Made by a program: the position numbers and the translations under genes
Shown here: piece after piece, positions 25,810 to 35,063 of the stretch
How positions within the stretch are numbered: the stretch's first letter is position 1
Layout of the letters: each line of letters starts with the position of its first letter
NCBI GenBank assembly: GCA_902597095.1
Contig: CACJWK010000006.1
Coordinates: forward strand, 38,446 to 102,445
Reading direction: 5' to 3'
DNA from: an uncultured Pseudohongiella sp.
GTDB lineage: Bacteria > Pseudomonadota > Gammaproteobacteria > Pseudomonadales > Pseudohongiellaceae
DNA length: 64,000 nt
Notes under the pieces: generated by a model
Seen by the model: the letters and a program-made list of their open reading frames with translations, nothing else
What the model was told of the DNA's origin: nothing
Database searches by the model: none

Positions 25810-27396
25810 ATGAGCAGTGACCAGCCAGCCACCGGACCATCGGAGTCCCCCGGACAGACTTCCAGTGAAGGCTTGCTCCGTTCAAGCGGGGTAACGGGTT
25901 CCATGACTCTGATTTCCCGGGTCCTCGGACTGGTCCGGGATATCGTCATTGCCCGGCTGTTTGGCACTTCCGATGCGACGGATGCGTTTTTTCTGGCAAA
26001 TAAAATTCCGAACTTCATGCGAAGGTTGTTCGCCGAGGGCGCATTCAGCCAGGCCTTCGTGCCGATCTTGTCGGAATATCGAAGTCAGAAGCCACTCGAA
26101 GCCGTTCAGAACCTGATCGGCGCGACCGCTGCGAGTCTCGGTGGTTTTCTATTCATCATCACGATGGTGGTTGTGATCGGAGCGCCCTATGTGGCGGTTC
26201 CGATAGCGTACGGATTTACGGATGAACCGGAAAAATTTTCCCTCTTCGTGCAGATGCTGCGAATAACCTTTCCCTATTTATTGCTGATCTCTCTGACCGC
26301 TTTGTGCAGTGCCATACTCAACAGTTACGGCCGGTTCGCTGTGTCGGCCCTGACTCCGGCGCTCCTGAATGTCTCGCTGATCGGCTGCTCTTTGCTGCTG
26401 GCCCCCTATCTGCGGCAGCCGGAGCTGGCCCTGGCTTGGGCTGTCCTGATCGCAGGATTTGCTCAGTTACTGTTTCAGCTGCCTTTTCTGGCACGTTTGC
26501 GCCTGGTCCCGGTGCCCCGGCCTAACCGAGACAAAGAGGGCGTGTCGCGCATCAAGCAGCTGATGCTGCCGGCGTTGTTCGGAGTTTCCGTCAGTCAGAT
26601 CAATTTACTGCTGGATACCGTGATCGCATCCTTGCTGGTCACCGGCAGCGTTTCCTGGCTATACTATTCGGACCGCCTGATGGAGTTGCCACTGGGCACT
26701 TTTGGTATTGCCATTGCGATCGTTGTTCTGCCGAGCCTGTCGCGGCATCACGCCGAATCTTCTTCTCAAGCGTTTTCTGAAACCCTTGACTGGGCGTTGA
26801 GGCTGGTAGTCCTGATTGCCGTGCCGGCAACCATTGGACTCTTGGTACTGGCAGAGCCACTGCTGATCACCCTGTTCCAGAATCAGAATTTCCCGGTCGA
26901 GGATGTAGTCAGTTCGGCCGGGAGCCTGCGGGCATATGCTGTTGGTTTGCTGGCTTTCATGGGGGTGAAGATTTTTGCCCCGGGCTTTTACGCGAGGCAG
27001 GACACGACAACGCCTGTGCGCATTGGGGTGATTGCGATGTCAGCTAACATGGTCCTCAACCTGCTGTTTTACCTTGGTGGCTGGGCCCATGTCGGTCTGG
27101 CGCTTGCCACGAGTCTTGCCGCGTACCTTAACGCCGGAGGGCTGTTGTTGATGCTGAAGCGCTCAGACATCTTCCGGTTGCATCCAGGCTGGCCTCGCTT
27201 TCTTTTCCAGGTGTTGCTGGCAAATGTGACCATGATGATTTTTATTTTCTATGGTTCGGGTTCCTGGTCTGAGTGGCTGGAGTGGTCTGTCTTGGAACAG
27301 GTTGTCAGGCTGGTTTTTCTTGTGCTTGCTGGAATCGTGATTTATCTCGCTGTTCTGTTTGCAACGGGTATGCGTTGGTCACAGTTCAATCGCTAG
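25810..27396 (+). CDS. murJ: Lipid II flippase MurJ (MviN)
   Basis: A 528-residue MOP-superfamily membrane protein with 14 predicted transmembrane segments that moves lipid II across the inner membrane. Typical segments are SMTLISRVLGLVRDIVIARLFG, ATDAFFLANKIPNFMRRLFAEGAFSQAFVPIL, and the central ARQDTTTPVRIG with conserved charged residues. The first about 25 residues are extra and hydrophilic. Divergent to rpsT, as in many gammaproteobacteria. Confidence 0.96.
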   Translation: MSSDQPATGPSESPGQTSSEGLLRSSGVTGSMTLISRVLGLVRDIVIARLFGTSDATDAFFLANKIPNFMRRLFAEGAFSQAFVPILSEYRSQKPLEAVQNLIGATAASLGGFLFIITMVVVIGAPYVAVPIAYGFTDEPEKFSLFVQMLRITFPYLLLISLTALCSAILNSYGRFAVSALTPALLNVSLIGCSLLLAPYLRQPELALAWAVLIAGFAQLLFQLPFLARLRLVPVPRPNRDKEGVSRIKQLMLPALFGVSVSQINLLLDTVIASLLVTGSVSWLYYSDRLMELPLGTFGIAIAIVVLPSLSRHHAESSSQAFSETLDWALRLVVLIAVPATIGLLVLAEPLLITLFQNQNFPVEDVVSSAGSLRAYAVGLLAFMGVKIFAPGFYARQDTTTPVRIGVIAMSANMVLNLLFYLGGWAHVGLALATSLAAYLNAGGLLLMLKRSDIFRLHPGWPRFLFQVLLANVTMMIFIFYGSGSWSEWLEWSVLEQVVRLVFLVLAGIVIYLAVLFATGMRWSQFNR

Positions 27397-27453
27397 AGAT
27401 AATAAGAAATCCTTCGCCTGTGATTTATCGAACCAGGTTGTAATACAGGGCAG

Positions 27454-27864
27454 ATGATCTACAAACTAAGACAGAGAACCCGTGATAAAATGTTTAGCCA
27501 TAGCACCCCGGAGCAGAGTGCCTGTCAGGTGAAAAAAATTTACTCAAACAACAATATCGCTCTGGTCTGGCATGTGAAAAATATGCTGGAGCAACAGGGC
27601 ATTGAAGTAGAAATGAGAAACCACCGCCTGTATTCCGTGGTCGGGGAGTTGCCGGTAACCGAATGTATGGGTGAGGTGTGGGTGGTCAGCGCGCTCTATT
27701 ACCAGGCCGCTGAGCGACTGGTCAGCGAAATGGAGTTAGCCAGCCTGCCCGAATTCGATGCCTGGGTCTGTCATGCGTGTCACGAAAAAGTTGATGGCAC
27801 TTTTGCGGTTTGCTGGAACTGTCAGGCTGCGCCAGCAGATCTTGCTGTCGGTGCATCGGAGTAA
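27454..27864 (+). CDS. DUF2007-type protein with C-terminal zinc-ribbon-like cysteines
   Basis: About 136 residues (124 if the ATG at 27490 is used). The central part KKIYSNNNIALVWHVKNMLEQQGIEVEMRN matches the DUF2007 signal-transducer-like fold. The C-terminus has two cysteine pairs, CHAC and CWNC, about 14 residues apart, likely a zinc ribbon. Function unknown. It sits 57 bases after murJ. Confidence 0.72.
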   Translation: MIYKLRQRTRDKMFSHSTPEQSACQVKKIYSNNNIALVWHVKNMLEQQGIEVEMRNHRLYSVVGELPVTECMGEVWVVSALYYQAAERLVSEMELASLPEFDAWVCHACHEKVDGTFAVCWNCQAAPADLAVGASE

Positions 27865-27948
27865 ATTAGAAATCACTGTCATCGGCTCCATGTCGAGGGC
27901 GAGGTCTGATTCAGACGGCGGATGGTAAAAGTCTGTTTATGCCAGTCA

Positions 27949-28515
27949 TCAGGTCCTTGACATAAATTTACCGGTGGCAGTGTTCACTTTAACTGTTTCA
28001 CCCGGCGCTAAATATTCGGGGACCTGAATTTCAAGACCGGTTGACAGAATTGCCGTCTTGCTCCGGTTGGTCGCTGAGGAGCCGGTTACCGCCGGTGGCG
28101 TGTCGATAACTTCAAGATTCACTGACTGAGGCAGCTCAACGGCAACCAGGTTGCCATCAACAATGAGGGCGATAATGTCTTCCTGCTGTTCGACGAGATA
28201 TGGAATTTGCTCATCTATCTGGCTGGCTCCCAGAGCATATTGAGTGAAATCTTCCATATCCATAAAGTAATAGATTTCGCCGTCGCGATAGGAGTACTGG
28301 ACGGCTATTCTTGCGCAGTCTGCTTCTTTAAGAATATCTTCACCTTTGAAAGAGCTGTCCAGCTTCTGGCCCGTCTTCAGATTGTTAAAGCGGACCTTAT
28401 AGAGAGTGGAAGCGCCCCTTGAGGACGGCGATTTAGCTTCCAACGTCTTTACGATATGTGGAAATCCATCGATTTCCACTATCATGCCTTTTTTCAGTTC
28501 ACTTGCTTTGGGCAT
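27949..28515 (-). CDS. efpL: Elongation factor P-like protein EfpL (YeiP)
   Basis: 188 residues in three beta domains (KOW-like N-domain, OB, C-domain). EF-P paralogues relieve ribosome stalling on polyproline-like motifs. The loop that in EF-P carries the modified lysine reads AKSPSSRGAS with Arg33, the hallmark of the YeiP/EfpL branch, which needs no lysine modification. The C-terminal VPEYLAPGETVKVNTATGKFMSR is the EF-P family end. No efp or epmA is in the window. Confidence 0.93.
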   Translation of the reverse strand: MPKASELKKGMIVEIDGFPHIVKTLEAKSPSSRGASTLYKVRFNNLKTGQKLDSSFKGEDILKEADCARIAVQYSYRDGEIYYFMDMEDFTQYALGASQIDEQIPYLVEQQEDIIALIVDGNLVAVELPQSVNLEVIDTPPAVTGSSATNRSKTAILSTGLEIQVPEYLAPGETVKVNTATGKFMSRT

Positions 28516-28702
28516 GGCCTATTCCTCTTCTGATGCCAGTGCGTCAGGCCATAAATACTGTCGAACTCTCGTTGGCCCTGAGCAGGGCGAACGTTAAAGT
28601 AAAGCCTGCTGATGTACAATGACATCGGAATGAATCCGGATTTTCTTTGAGTTGGTTCCTGATTTACCCCATAATTCCCGCCTTCCCGATATCGGAGTAA
28701 CT

Positions 28703-29782
28703 ATGGCTAACGCAGAGAGCAATGAGGTTCATAACCTGCATATCACAGGGTTTGAACACCTGCCCACGCCCGATCAATTGCGGCAGGAGTTTGCGCTGGA
28801 GGGCGAGGCTTTGGCGACAGTCCGAGAGGGTCATCGGGCAGTAAAAGGCGTTCTGGAGCGCACCGATCCGCGCCTGATCGTAGTCGTTGGGCCGTGCTCG
28901 ATCCACAATCCGGATGAGGCAATGCAGTACGCCCGCTTACTGAAGCCGCTGGCGGGCGAGCTGTCTGATGAGTTGTTAATCCTGATGCGGGTGTATTTCG
29001 AAAAGCCGAGAACGTCGGTCGGCTGGGAAGGTTTAATTTACGATCCGTTTCTCGATGGCAGTCACAGGATTGATCAGGGACTGCGTATCGGTCGAAAACT
29101 CATGTTGGAGATCGCTGAGCTGGGCCTGCCGATCGCGATTGAAGCACTCGATCTGATATCACCTCAGTACCTGCAGGATCTTGTGAGCTGGACAGCAATC
29201 GGTGCCCGGACAACGGAGTCGCCCACCCATCGCAAGCTGGCCAGCGGTATCTCCTCGGCTATCGGCTTTAAGAATAACGTAGACGGTGATCTTTCGGTCG
29301 CGATCAACGGCATTCGATCAGCATCAGCAAACCACAGTTTTATCAGCGTCACCGGTGAGGGACGCGTGGCAGTATTCCGCACAGAAGGCAATCCGCATTG
29401 CCATGTCATTCTGCGCGGTGGAAAGGTCCCGAACTATCAGCCGGAGTTTGTGGCGCAATGTGGGGCTGAGCTGCGCAAAGCCGGTCACGCTGAAAATCTC
29501 ATGATCGATTGTAGTCACGGGAACTCACAGAAAGACCCGGCCAGGCAGCGGGAGGTGCTCGACTCTGTTGCAGAGCAGATCGGCCAGGGCAACCGTTCCA
29601 TCATCGGCGTGATGCTTGAAAGCAATTTGGAAGAGGGCAATCAGCCTATCCCTGATGATCTGGCAGAAATCCGCCCGGGCGTCTCAGTTACCGACGCCTG
29701 CATCAGCTGGACGACGACTGAGACGGTCCTGCGGGCATTTGCCGAAGCCATCCGAAGCCCGCTACAGTTGCGAGCAGGCTGA
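28703..29782 (+). CDS. 3-deoxy-7-phosphoheptulonate synthase (DAHP synthase, class I)
   Basis: About 359 residues. It condenses PEP and erythrose-4-phosphate, the entry to the shikimate pathway. Motifs are VVGPCSIHNPDEAMQYA, RVYFEKPRTSVGWEG, the catalytic/metal segment KNNVDGD, IDCSHGNSQKDP and the C-terminal DACISWTTTE. It is AroF/G/H type; which amino acid inhibits it cannot be read with certainty. ATG 28703 has a GGAG site; an in-frame TTG upstream is weaker. The gene beyond it encodes an aromatic aminotransferase, in the same theme. Confidence 0.95.
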   Translation: MANAESNEVHNLHITGFEHLPTPDQLRQEFALEGEALATVREGHRAVKGVLERTDPRLIVVVGPCSIHNPDEAMQYARLLKPLAGELSDELLILMRVYFEKPRTSVGWEGLIYDPFLDGSHRIDQGLRIGRKLMLEIAELGLPIAIEALDLISPQYLQDLVSWTAIGARTTESPTHRKLASGISSAIGFKNNVDGDLSVAINGIRSASANHSFISVTGEGRVAVFRTEGNPHCHVILRGGKVPNYQPEFVAQCGAELRKAGHAENLMIDCSHGNSQKDPARQREVLDSVAEQIGQGNRSIIGVMLESNLEEGNQPIPDDLAEIRPGVSVTDACISWTTTETVLRAFAEAIRSPLQLRAG

Positions 29783-29871
29783 CTGCGCTGGCGATTGCGT
29801 CCGGCCTCAACGAACGGTTGAGCGCTCAGCCATCCTGGTTGCCACAGATGTTCTGAAACCGGGTCAGCGAC

Positions 29872-31062
29872 TCAGAGAACCGCTTTTACGCTTTTAACCA
29901 GATAGTCAATGTTATCGTCATTAATGCTGGCAATGTTGATCCGGCTGGAACCTACCAGGTAGATACTGTAATGTCGGATCAAAGTCTGGATCTGGTCTTT
30001 GTTGACGCCCAGAAATGAGAACATGCCTTTCTCTTGCTCGATGAAGCTGAAGTCCCGGTCAACTCCGGCGCTCTGGAGTCTTGCAACCAGCAGCGCGCGC
30101 AGGCTGTTGATCCGGTCGCGTATTTCCTTGAGTTCCGCATCCCAGTCGCTGCTGAGTTCAGGGCATTCCATGATGGTCTGCACGATGGCTGCCCCATGAT
30201 CCGGTGGCATGGAGTAATTGGCGCGCGCCGCTGCTGCCAGCAGGGTGGTTGCTGCGGCAGTCGCTTCAGCGGTCTCGCAGATAAGCGTGAGCGCTCCGGT
30301 GCGTTCGCGATAAAGACCAAAGTTTTTAGAGCAAGAACTCACGACGATCAGTTCTGGCAAAGACTCTGCGAGTAGCCTGACGCCATATACATCCGCATCG
30401 AGGCCATCCCCCAGACCCTGATAGGCCAGATCGATGAAAACCGTAAAACCCTGAGCCAGTGCCGCTTCCTTCACCGCCTGCCACTGCTCGATGGTCAGGT
30501 CAGCTCCGCTTGGATTGTGACAACACCCGTGCAGCAACACCAGATGACCTTTCGGTATCTGACGCAGGCACTCTAGCATTTCGTCAAACTTAACAGCATG
30601 GGTGTCATAGTCATAATACGGATATTGCTTGAATTGAAGTCCGGCTGAGCCAAGTAGAGGGATGTGGTTCGCCCAGGTCGGATCACTCACCCAGACAGTT
30701 GCATTCGGATTGGCCTGAAGAATAAACTCGGCGGCAATGCGAAGTCCGCCGCAGCCGCCGGGAGTTTGTACGGTGACCCGGCGATCGGCGAGCGATTGCT
30801 TTAGCGTGTTACCCAGCAGCAGGCTGGCAACGATCTCATTGTACCCGGCAGCACCAGTAGGGGCGACATAGGCCTTGCTGTCCTGCGAGGCAACCAGAAT
30901 TTCTTCCGCTCTTTTCACCGCGCGCATCACCGGTGTCCTGCCGTTGGCATCTTTATAGATGCCAACGCCCAGGTCGACTTTAGAAGGGTTAGCGTCGGCG
31001 CGGTAAGCAGCTGACAGGCCAAGAATAGGATCCGGTGGAAGCGACTGGAGTGATTGGAACAT
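29872..31062 (-). CDS. Aspartate/aromatic amino acid aminotransferase (class I)
   Basis: About 396 residues of the AspC/TyrB family: MFQSLQSLPPDPILGL start, VDLGVGIYKD, TPGGCGGLRIAAEF, HGCCHNPSGADLT, FIDLAYQGLGDGL, and the PLP lysine in SSCSKNFGLYRERTGAL. The C-terminal arginine segment (GSSRINIASI) is present. It transaminates aspartate or aromatic amino acids with 2-oxoglutarate. ATG 31062 is the family start. Transcribed after folD with 10 bases between. Confidence 0.95.
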   Translation of the reverse strand: MFQSLQSLPPDPILGLSAAYRADANPSKVDLGVGIYKDANGRTPVMRAVKRAEEILVASQDSKAYVAPTGAAGYNEIVASLLLGNTLKQSLADRRVTVQTPGGCGGLRIAAEFILQANPNATVWVSDPTWANHIPLLGSAGLQFKQYPYYDYDTHAVKFDEMLECLRQIPKGHLVLLHGCCHNPSGADLTIEQWQAVKEAALAQGFTVFIDLAYQGLGDGLDADVYGVRLLAESLPELIVVSSCSKNFGLYRERTGALTLICETAEATAAATTLLAAAARANYSMPPDHGAAIVQTIMECPELSSDWDAELKEIRDRINSLRALLVARLQSAGVDRDFSFIEQEKGMFSFLGVNKDQIQTLIRHYSIYLVGSSRINIASINDDNIDYLVKSVKAVL

Positions 31063-31072
31063 GCTGGAGTCT

Positions 31073-31945
31073 CTATCTGCGTTGGTAGGCTTTGAGGGTG
31101 TTCTGAAGTAAGGAGGCACGAGTCATCGGGCCGACACCTCCGGTAACAAAGGTGATATACGAACATTTGTCCTTAACCTGTTCAAAGTCGACATCACCGA
31201 CATTGCGGAACCCGGATTTGCGTGTGTTGTCCGGTACCCGGGTCTGGCCCACGTCGATCACGACTGCGCCGTCCTTGACCATATCGGCAGTGAGAAATTC
31301 AGTTCTGCCGATGGCCACAATCAGGATGTCTGCGCTGGCACACAGAGCCTTGAGGTTTTTCGTCCTGCTGTGCGCAAGGGTGACCGTTGCGTTACCGGGG
31401 TTGGTGTTGCGCGACATCAGCACTGCGATAGGCGTGCCGACGATGTTGCTGCGGCCCAGCACCACACAGTGCTTTCCTTCGGTTTCAATCTCGTAGCGTC
31501 TGAGTAGTTCCATGATGCCGTTGGGTGTGGCCGGGACAAACGTTGGCAGCCCGAGGCTGAGGTTGCCGACATTTTCCGGGCAGAACCCATCGACGTCCTT
31601 CTTTGGATCGATCGCCAGGATCACGTTATTTTCGTTAATCTGTGAGGGCAGTGGCAGTTGAACAATAAACCCGTCAATTGCGTCATTGCTGTTGAGTTCG
31701 TCGATTTTTGCCAGTAACTCCGCCTCGGTTGTACTCGCCTTCATCCTGACCATTGTTGAGCCAAAACCCACTTCCTCGCAATCGCGGACTTTCATGCCAA
31801 CATAGTTCTGACTGGCGCCATCATCACCGACGAGTACAGCCGCTAGATGAGGAGGCCGCTTGCCGGCAGCTACGATGGCTTCGACCTCCAGGGCGATCTC
31901 CTGGCGTATTTTTTGAGAACAGGCGGTTCCGTTGAGTAGCTGCAT
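31073..31945 (-). CDS. folD: Bifunctional methylenetetrahydrofolate dehydrogenase/cyclohydrolase
   Basis: About 290 residues. It interconverts 5,10-methylene-THF, 5,10-methenyl-THF and 10-formyl-THF with NADP. Motifs are [13 protein letters not shown] (catalytic Lys), [34 protein letters not shown] and [12 protein letters not shown]. The start ATG at 31945 is preferred over TTG 31954. Convergent or tandem neighbours are the aminotransferase and gloA, all on the same strand. Confidence 0.96.
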   Translation of the reverse strand: MQLLNGTACSQKIRQEIALEVEAIVAAGKRPPHLAAVLVGDDGASQNYVGMKVRDCEEVGFGSTMVRMKASTTEAELLAKIDELNSNDAIDGFIVQLPLPSQINENNVILAIDPKKDVDGFCPENVGNLSLGLPTFVPATPNGIMELLRRYEIETEGKHCVVLGRSNIVGTPIAVLMSRNTNPGNATVTLAHSRTKNLKALCASADILIVAIGRTEFLTADMVKDGAVVIDVGQTRVPDNTRKSGFRNVGDVDFEQVKDKCSYITFVTGGVGPMTRASLLQNTLKAYQRR

Positions 31946-32071
31946 CGTGGTCAATCCCAGCGAGGTTATGGGGTCTGGCCGCCCGGTAGACGCGCAAAGA
32001 GAAGCGTAAGTCGGTAAGCTTGTAACGGGCGGGTATGTTAAATGACGCGCTGGTGCAGCTCAAGCCGGCTA

Positions 32072-32491
32072 TCACCAGTGCCCTAAGTTTTCCATGGACA
32101 GCCAGGGTTCAGCAGGGGACAGAGGTTCTCCCTGCTGCAGTAATTCAATGGAGATATTGTCGGGGGATCTGACAAATGCCATGCGACCGTCGCGAGGAGG
32201 ACGATTGATCGTGACGCCGTGGTCCAAGAGACGCTGACAGAGTGCGTAAATGTCTTCCACAGCATAGGCCAGATGGCCGAAATTCCGGCCTTCCCCATAG
32301 TCTTCAGGATCCCAGTTGTAAGTCAGTTCTACCTGAGCTGTTTCATCACCGGGCGCTGCGAGAAAAACCAAAGTAAAACGCCCCTGCTCACTGTCATATC
32401 GACGCAGCTCTTTTAGGCCAAGCGTTTTGCAGTAAAAATCCAGTGAGCTGTCCAGGTCACTCACTCTGACCATCGTGTGTAGATATTTCAT
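32072..32491 (-). CDS. gloA: Glyoxalase I (lactoylglutathione lyase)
   Basis: 139 residues, two betaalphabetabetabeta units. It isomerises the methylglyoxal-glutathione hemithioacetal. The four metal ligands are visible: His in KYLHTMVRV, Glu in QVELTYNW, His in FGHLAYAV and Glu in ISIELLQ. The short form fits the Ni-dependent bacterial class. A frmA fragment lies just upstream, suggesting an older glutathione-detoxification pair. Confidence 0.95.
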   Translation of the reverse strand: MKYLHTMVRVSDLDSSLDFYCKTLGLKELRRYDSEQGRFTLVFLAAPGDETAQVELTYNWDPEDYGEGRNFGHLAYAVEDIYALCQRLLDHGVTINRPPRDGRMAFVRSPDNISIELLQQGEPLSPAEPWLSMENLGHW

Positions 32492-32579
32492 CAAACTGTC
32501 CTTCTGCTGTTGTGACTTTAGCGTGTTGCAAAGCTAGTAAATCACCACTGACCGGGCGCTCTCGCCAGCATGCATCAGA

Positions 32580-32699
32580 TCAAACGCCTCTGGCTTTGAT
32601 TTCGACCAGCACCTCGCCGGCTTTAGGCCCTTCCAGATCCACTTTTGCTATTTCCAGAGCGTCTCCTGCAGCAAATGCGATAGCGGCACGGGTTTTCAT
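32580..32699 (-). pseudogene. Remnant of glutathione-dependent formaldehyde dehydrogenase (N-terminal 39 codons)
   Basis: The frame from ATG 32697-32699 encodes MKTRAAIAFAAGDALEIAKV and EGPKAGEVLVEIKARGV, a near-perfect match to the start of class III alcohol dehydrogenase (FrmA/AdhC). It stops at a TGA where the family has the zinc-ligand Cys of GVCHTDA. Beyond the stop only SDA remains of that motif and the similarity ends, so the gene is truncated and decayed. Confidence 0.85.
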
Positions 32700-32927
32700 G
32701 GGGCACGTCGTCTGAGCGATCCGGTTGCTGGTGCTTGAATCATGGGCGCGGCTCACCCGGTGAGCGAGCGCCTCAGTGGTTGATTGTAATTGAGTCTGCG
32801 CAGCTGGCCAATGCCTGGCCGGCTGTGTTGAGAGATTCTCTCAGCCCGTAATGCTGGAGCCCGCAGTCAAGGGCGGTTATCATCCGCCGCGTCGAATCGA
32901 CTGTGAATACTGATGTCAGGTAACTAA
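32700..32927. other. Non-coding stretch upstream of the TSUP gene
   Basis: No gene supported; may include the decayed upstream region of the frmA remnant and the promoter for the transporter. Confidence 0.4.
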
Positions 32928-33635
32928 GTGGAACTCTTAACTGCTGTACTGGTGATTTTTGTCGGCTCTTATGTGCAGAGCTCCATTGGCTTCGGTTTAG
33001 CGATTATTGCTGCGCCGCTGTTGTACTTCATTGATCCTCTGTACGTGCCTGCGCCGATCACAATTTGCGCCTTAACTCTGTCTGTTGCCAATGCAGCGAA
33101 ATTCTGGAAATCCATATCGTTTGCCGGTTTGAAATTTGCCATCCTCGGTCGCATTCCGGGGACAGTAGCCGGGGGTTTTCTGTTGCTGTGGATTGACCAG
33201 CGCTCGCTTGCTCTGTGGTTGGGGCTTTCGGTGATTGTTGCTGTCGGTCTCAGCCTGGCGAATATCATGTTGCGACCAACTGCGCCCGCGATGTTTTCTG
33301 CCGGATTCCTTTCGGGATTTATGGGGACCAGCTCCTCAATTGGCGGGCCGCCGATGGCGCTGGTGCTGCAGCACGAGGAAAACGACTTTATCCGGGCGAA
33401 CCTTGCGGCTTTTTTCATCGTCAGCTGTCTGATGTCGCTGGCGATGCTGTCAATCGTTGATCGCTTCGCTTGGCCGCACATTCAGATTTCATTGCCTTTA
33501 ATTCCGGCAACCTTGTTGGGTTACTGGGTCGCCATGAAAACTTTGCGCCTGATTTCTCATCAGCGACTGAGGACCGCTTCCCTGGTTCTGTGCGGGATTG
33601 CAGGATGCAGCGCCGTGGTGTCCTACTGGTTATGA
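32928..33635 (+). CDS. TSUP-family (TauE/SafE-type) membrane permease
   Basis: A 235-residue inner-membrane protein with about 7-8 hydrophobic segments. Both repeats of the TSUP family show: VGSYVQSSIGFGLAIIAAPLL near the N-terminus and FLSGFMGTSSSIGGPPMALVL in the middle. Such permeases export or import sulfur-containing organic anions, sulfite or related compounds; the substrate here is not determined. The start is GTG. Likely co-directional with the TetR gene 130 bases downstream. Confidence 0.87.
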   Translation: MELLTAVLVIFVGSYVQSSIGFGLAIIAAPLLYFIDPLYVPAPITICALTLSVANAAKFWKSISFAGLKFAILGRIPGTVAGGFLLLWIDQRSLALWLGLSVIVAVGLSLANIMLRPTAPAMFSAGFLSGFMGTSSSIGGPPMALVLQHEENDFIRANLAAFFIVSCLMSLAMLSIVDRFAWPHIQISLPLIPATLLGYWVAMKTLRLISHQRLRTASLVLCGIAGCSAVVSYWL

Positions 33636-33765
33636 GTGATGCAGTCTAAGCGGGTAATTATTTGTTTGACGGCTCGGTTGATTCCTCAGATCAGCTTTCA
33701 AGCTTCAGGGCCGGCTTGATAAAACTGAAAGTGGCCGCCTGTAGAAAATCGAAGATGGAGTAAAG

Positions 33766-34473
33766 ATGGCAGACTGGCCGCAGGAAACCACCATAGCCGC
33801 ATTCAAAAGAGCATGGACCCTCGAAGGTGAAGCTTTCTGGGCGACTGTGTTTTCGATGCATCAGGAAAAAATGCAAATCAAAAGCCCTAAAGTCGCGGTT
33901 GCCAATCTGCAAAAAATCTTTGAAGCCACTTTCAGGCTGGCGAATTCGAAAGGTTTTCAGGCAATGAGTTTGCGAGATCTCAGTCGGGAAACAGGGATCA
34001 GCATGGGAGGGCTGTACGCTTACATTGGCAGCAAAAACGAGTTAGCTTCGGTCATTGAAGGGGTATTGCGCACCTACATTGATCAGGTTATCGGCGAGCT
34101 GGTCAATGAAGACCTTGATCCGATCGCCCGCCTGCGCGCGATCATTTGCGGTGAGGTGTTCATGATTCAGATTCTGAATCCCTGGTACTACTTTTGTTAT
34201 ATGGAACTGAAAGGGCTTGATCGGGAGCAGCAACAGCAGGCACTTGATCTTGAGTTGAGATTTGACAGCCTTTTAGTGGATGCCATCCTAGCCGGCATGA
34301 AACAGGGCCAGTTTTCCTGCGAAAAGCCGGAACTGCTCGCGGCATCGATTACCGCTCAGCTTCAGCAATGGCACTTGAAGCAATGGAAATTTAAGCTTCA
34401 GGAAGTCAGCATGGAAGAGTACGCAGACCACATTTTTGAGAATCTGCTACTGTGCCTGAATCATCGTCGCTAA
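33766..34473 (+). CDS. TetR/AcrR-family transcriptional regulator
   Basis: 235 residues. The N-terminal about 45 residues are extra. The helix-turn-helix follows: IFEATFRLANSKGFQAMSLRDLSRETGISMGGLYAYIGSKNELA. The ligand domain is helical. It may control the upstream permease or the fatty-acid/lipid genes nearby; target unknown. A terminator hairpin separates it from the convergent acyltransferase. Confidence 0.88.
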   Translation: MADWPQETTIAAFKRAWTLEGEAFWATVFSMHQEKMQIKSPKVAVANLQKIFEATFRLANSKGFQAMSLRDLSRETGISMGGLYAYIGSKNELASVIEGVLRTYIDQVIGELVNEDLDPIARLRAIICGEVFMIQILNPWYYFCYMELKGLDREQQQQALDLELRFDSLLVDAILAGMKQGQFSCEKPELLAASITAQLQQWHLKQWKFKLQEVSMEEYADHIFENLLLCLNHRR

Positions 34474-34475
34474 AT

Positions 34476-34516
34476 CGGCCTTAATCAGCTGTTTTTTGCG
34501 ATTAAGCCGGTTTTAT
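34476..34516. terminator. Terminator between convergent TetR and acyltransferase genes
   Basis: CGGCCTTAATC (34476-34486) pairs with GATTAAGCCGG (34500-34510), followed by TTTTATT on the + strand. It overlaps the last codons of the - strand gene. Confidence 0.65.
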
Positions 34517-35060
34517 TGGCGTAGAACGCTCTGATTTCTGCCATGTCCTTGTCGAAGTCTCCGCTTGGCGTATAGAAATCTGCAAACCCGGCCTCTTTCT
34601 TGCTGGCATCGACATAGCCCAGCAGAATCGGAACCTTTGCATTATTGGCTATGTGATAGAAACCACTTTTCCACTGCTTGACCTTGCTGCGTGTTCCTTC
34701 CGGTGGAATCAGCACAACCAGTTCATCGTTTTCCGCATATTGGCGGACGGTTTCGCTAACCATGTTATGGGAAGCGGAGCGGTCGATGGGAATACCTCCG
34801 AGCCATTTCATAAGCCATCCAAACGGGAAATGGAACAGGGTGTGCTTGCCCATCCAGAATACTCTCAGCTCGAGTTTGAGTACCACCATCAGCATCAGGG
34901 GAAAGTCCCAGTTACTGGTATGAGGAGCGCCGATTAATACGCAGCGCTGGTGGGGCACGGGTTCGCCGCGAGTCGACCAGCCGATCAACTTGAGAATGAT
35001 CTGAGACAGCAGTCTGAGAAAAGGGGTCAGTACGGGGGTTGCAAAGACCGTGGTGCGCAT
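34485..35060 (-). CDS. 1-acyl-glycerol-3-phosphate acyltransferase-like protein (PlsC family)
   Basis: 191 residues. It carries the acyltransferase H-x4-D motif in APHTSNWD, the block LPFGWLMKWLGGIPIDR-like segment, and PPEGTRS. Family members transfer acyl chains to lysophospholipids. This shorter, soluble-looking subtype (with KSGFYHIA) is common in proteobacteria and its acceptor is unclear. It follows the zinc-ribbon gene by 3 bases, so the two are probably one transcript. Confidence 0.88.
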   Translation of the reverse strand: MRTTVFATPVLTPFLRLLSQIILKLIGWSTRGEPVPHQRCVLIGAPHTSNWDFPLMLMVVLKLELRVFWMGKHTLFHFPFGWLMKWLGGIPIDRSASHNMVSETVRQYAENDELVVLIPPEGTRSKVKQWKSGFYHIANNAKVPILLGYVDASKKEAGFADFYTPSGDFDKDMAEIRAFYANKTGLIAKNS

Positions 35061-35063
35061 GGC

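Noticed and set aside
32580..32582. TGA in place of the zinc Cys in the frmA-like fragment as a second selenocysteine codon
   Set aside because: The similarity ends right after the TGA with a deletion, and no SECIS hairpin or conserved downstream protein was seen, so it is decay.
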